A stretch of DNA of 64,000 bases, from the NCBI RefSeq assembly GCF_000620085.1, contig NZ_KK211067.1, positions 170,011 to 234,010 on the forward strand, read 5' to 3'. The notes below the pieces were generated by a model. It had not been told where the DNA came from. It ran no database searches and saw only the letters and a list, made by a program, of their open reading frames with translations. Positions within the stretch are counted from its first letter, which is position 1; each line of letters starts with the position of its first letter. A program made the position numbers and the translations under genes. Below, piece after piece: positions 62,275-64,000 of this stretch. This DNA comes from Marinobacterium jannaschii DSM 6295 (lineage in GTDB: Bacteria > Pseudomonadota > Gammaproteobacteria > Pseudomonadales > Balneatricaceae).

Positions 62275-62303
62275 TTCACAATATCAATTCCTTAGGCTAT
62301 ATT
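62275..62303 (+). promoter_or_regulatory. Promoter of tRNA-Pro
   Basis: -35 TTCACA (62275-62280), 17-bp spacer, -10 TATATT (62298-62303); each box matches consensus at five of six. Transcription would start about 27 bases before the tRNA. Confidence 0.7.
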
Positions 62304-62336
62304 AGCCTTCTCTTGGCTCAGATGGGCCGGGAACGT

Positions 62337-62413
62337 CGGGATGTAGCGCAGCTTGGTAGCGCACTTGCATGGGGTGCAAGGGGTCGGAGGTTCAAATCCT
62401 CTCATCCCGACCA
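62337..62413 (+). tRNA. tRNA-Pro (anticodon GGG)
   Basis: 77 bases with full cloverleaf: acceptor CGGGATG / CATCCCG, D-stem GCGC / GCGC, anticodon stem CTTGC / GCAAG around loop ATGGGGT, T-arm GGAGG-TTCAAAT-CCTCT and encoded ACCA end. It reads CCC/CCU codons. AT-rich accessory DNA starts directly at its 3' end, so it is a likely integration site. Confidence 0.96.
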
Positions 62414-62530
62414 TTTAAATCAATGAGTTATAGAGGGTTTTGATTTCCTCTATCTTATACCACACGTCTTGGGTGTATATCGTGCCCATTTCGTGCCCAT
62501 TTGATTTTATCTAACACATATAAGCTAGTA
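62414..62530. other. AT-rich junction downstream of tRNA-Pro
   Basis: Base composition shifts sharply to AT right after the tRNA. It contains two direct copies of CGTGCCCATTT within 62480-62505, a pattern that could be integrase arm sites. No gene is seen. Confidence 0.5.
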
Positions 62531-63436
62531 CTAGTCTTCCGATACTGAGTAAAAAGTTCTGGCGTACTCTCCTTCTATCATGCTCTCAAGCATCGCATGA
62601 ATTTTCTTATCATGGTATTTAGCTAATTCGTCTAGCTTCTTTTTCGTATCTACATTTAGGTAGGAATTCAACGGTTTCTTTCCTTCCATCTTGTCTCTAT
62701 GTTTTTTTTGGCTCCAGGCTTTGCCTATATTGATTGAAAACAGCCGTCTCGTGTCCTGAGGAGCAATCCATGCATCGAATGCAGCGTAGATGGCAAGGTG
62801 CTTCTCTTTGTTATTGATGGGTGAGAGGTGCCAAGTCGGCATATCGTATTTCGATACGTATTTCCAAGCCCAGTCACACTGATCTCCGTCTCTATGGTTG
62901 AGCCACTTAAATGGATCTGCTCCATTATAAATTTGGGTCCAGTTGAACTTAAGATGCTCTAAAAGCTTTGCCTTCATCGACGGGCCTTCAGGCCAAAAAT
63001 CAAAGAAATCAACGATAGAGCTGAATCTATCGCTGGTACTAGTTGGGTATTTATCCAGATTTAGCTGGTCATACATTAGCGGCGTTGGCGAAACTGGTTT
63101 TGAATATCCTAAAAACTGGGGTTGGGCTGTACGCAACAATGCCCAGACCCAAAAACACGCCCTGTCATCATTTTTGAACCATTCAAAGCTTCTTTCAGGT
63201 ACCAACACCGAGTCGCAATCTTGCTCCATCGTTTTTATGAACTGCTCGCGATCATGTACACGGGGGAAGCTCTGTGCAAGAGCTTGACTAATGCATGAGC
63301 ACATCTCCTCGACGGTAGGGATCGCACTTCTAAGACTGACACGAATGTTTTTAGAGGGTAAGTAGTCCAGGAAGTATCTAACACGCCTCGAATCTCGAGG
63401 GCATATCGCTCCGAGCTTTCTAGTTCTCGAGATCAT
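62531..63436 (-). CDS. Unrecognised accessory protein with ribbon-helix-helix-like C-terminus
   Basis: 301 residues from ATG 63436 behind AAGGAG. Much more AT-rich than the core genes, suggesting transfer. I do not recognise the main part, which is rich in Trp, Phe and charged residues (CFWVWALLRTAQPQFLGYSK, DGDQCDWAWKYVSKYDMPTWHLSPI) and has no signal peptide or membrane segment. The last 45 residues (NSYLNVDTKKKLDELAKYHDKKIHAMLESMIEGEY) look like a ribbon-helix-helix DNA-binding unit: a beta strand then two helices. It may be a regulator or DNA-binding protein of an integrated element. Confidence 0.6.
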   Translation of the reverse strand: MISRTRKLGAICPRDSRRVRYFLDYLPSKNIRVSLRSAIPTVEEMCSCISQALAQSFPRVHDREQFIKTMEQDCDSVLVPERSFEWFKNDDRACFWVWALLRTAQPQFLGYSKPVSPTPLMYDQLNLDKYPTSTSDRFSSIVDFFDFWPEGPSMKAKLLEHLKFNWTQIYNGADPFKWLNHRDGDQCDWAWKYVSKYDMPTWHLSPINNKEKHLAIYAAFDAWIAPQDTRRLFSINIGKAWSQKKHRDKMEGKKPLNSYLNVDTKKKLDELAKYHDKKIHAMLESMIEGEYARTFYSVSED

Positions 63437-63650
63437 CTTTGTCTCCTTCATCCATATAGACAATAAATCTGATATGAGTGAAAGGATATCACTACGTAAT
63501 ACTTATGTAGATTGGTTAGTGGTGTTTATGATGTGTTGTATAGGTATTTTTGTGTAGTTTTATGTGAAAGAGTTTTTATGATTTTTTTTGTAAATCAAAG
63601 GGTTACGATGTTTTGACCTTATATACCATTGGGCTTGCTGTTAACATGCA

Positions 63651-64000
63651 ACTAGTGAGAGTGTTGTCTGCCTAGGTGTGGATGCTAAGCACGTTGTTCA
63701 CAAAGTTTAGGTATTCGAGATACCGGCGGTAAGTTTCCAATACTGCCATGACGGCGCTCCCGGTTATAGTGATTGACCCAATTTGCTAATGCCCAGTGAC
63801 GTGTCACGGAGTTGGCATAGGGCACGGCATATGCCCACTCTCGCAACATTGTCTGAATAAAGCGTTCTGCCTTGCCATTGGTTCGAGGTGTATAAGGGCG
63901 GGTGTATACATGCTTAATGCCTTTCGCCGTCAGGATGCGATTAAACAGCCCAGAGCGGTACGCAGGCCCGTTATCGGTCATCAGCCTCCTCACGCTGACA
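63651..64000 (-). mobile_element. IS481-like insertion sequence (one end, truncated by window edge)
   Basis: Holds the 3' part of an IS481-type transposase gene. The left boundary is not certain. CTAG tetramers at 63652-63655 and 63672-63675 are candidates, since IS481 elements insert at CTAG. The rest of the element lies beyond the window. Confidence 0.6.
63685..64000 (-). CDS. IS481-family transposase, C-terminal part (partial at window edge)
   Basis: The frame remains open to the right edge, so the N-terminus is outside. Integrase-core sequence LMTDNGPAYRSGLFN holds the second catalytic Asp, and TPRTNGKAERFIQTMLREWAYA the catalytic Glu; WVNHYNRERRHGSIGNLPPVSR is the usual IS481/IS3-type end. 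It belongs to a DDE transposase. The visible part is undamaged. Confidence 0.9.
   Translation of the reverse strand, partial: VSVRRLMTDNGPAYRSGLFNRILTAKGIKHVYTRPYTPRTNGKAERFIQTMLREWAYAVPYANSVTRHWALANWVNHYNRERRHGSIGNLPPVSRIPKLCEQRA

Overview
The window reads as chromosomal DNA of a marine gammaproteobacterium, most likely in or near the Oceanospirillales (inference). The evidence is the housekeeping order thrS-infC-rpmI-rplT-pheS-pheT-ihfA-merR-tRNA-Pro, Pseudomonas-like versions of speD, rnt, metR and polB, and motY, which belongs to sodium-driven flagellar motors. Most of the window is dense core genome with TTCG-type and other intrinsic terminators. The last 1.6 kb is AT-rich accessory DNA that begins directly behind tRNA-Pro.

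Layout. 1-5.1 kb: a polar amino acid ABC transporter, class I fumarase and speD with a long structured leader. 5.2-11.7 kb: small conserved proteins, a MioC-type flavodoxin, a GAF-PAS-GGDEF-EAL protein, nfsA, alkB, phhB and a CBS protein. 11.8-13.9 kb: a DnaT-like/lambda-P-like gene pair, a candidate chromosomal helicase-loading system. 14-17.8 kb: DUF3549, a degenerate HD-GYP membrane protein and a LapG-like cysteine protease. 18-20.8 kb: a Slam outer-membrane translocon and its predicted secreted cargo (type XI secretion). 21-23.3 kb: two DUF1538 membrane proteins with a P-II-like and a CBS protein. 23.4-38.9 kb: yqcC, class II DAHP synthase, a carboxymuconolactone decarboxylase-type protein, phnN-phnP, a MerR/cation transporter pair, metR, argF, argD, grxD, a peroxiredoxin, rnt, motY, argG and a receiver-TPR protein.

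39-45.2 kb holds a complete mevalonate pathway from HMG-CoA synthase to isopentenyl diphosphate plus type 2 IPP isomerase, in one tightly packed operon; this is uncommon in gammaproteobacteria, which normally use the MEP route. It is followed by polB, a chemoreceptor-like orphan protein, DUF3291, an AraC regulator, and lutABC (L-lactate oxidation) divergent from an LldR/PdhR-type regulator with a visible operator. 54.7-62.4 kb is the translation cluster. Its thrS leader carries a hairpin resembling a tRNA-Thr anticodon arm, and infC appears to start with the rare codon ATC. The end of the window carries an unrecognised AT-rich gene with a ribbon-helix-helix-like tail and a truncated IS481-type transposase.

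The most notable items are the Slam/cargo locus, the DUF1538-PII-CBS operon, the speD leader RNA, the mevalonate operon with a second GHMP kinase of uncertain step, the DnaT/P pair, and the LapG-like protease joined to a catalytically dead HD-GYP protein.
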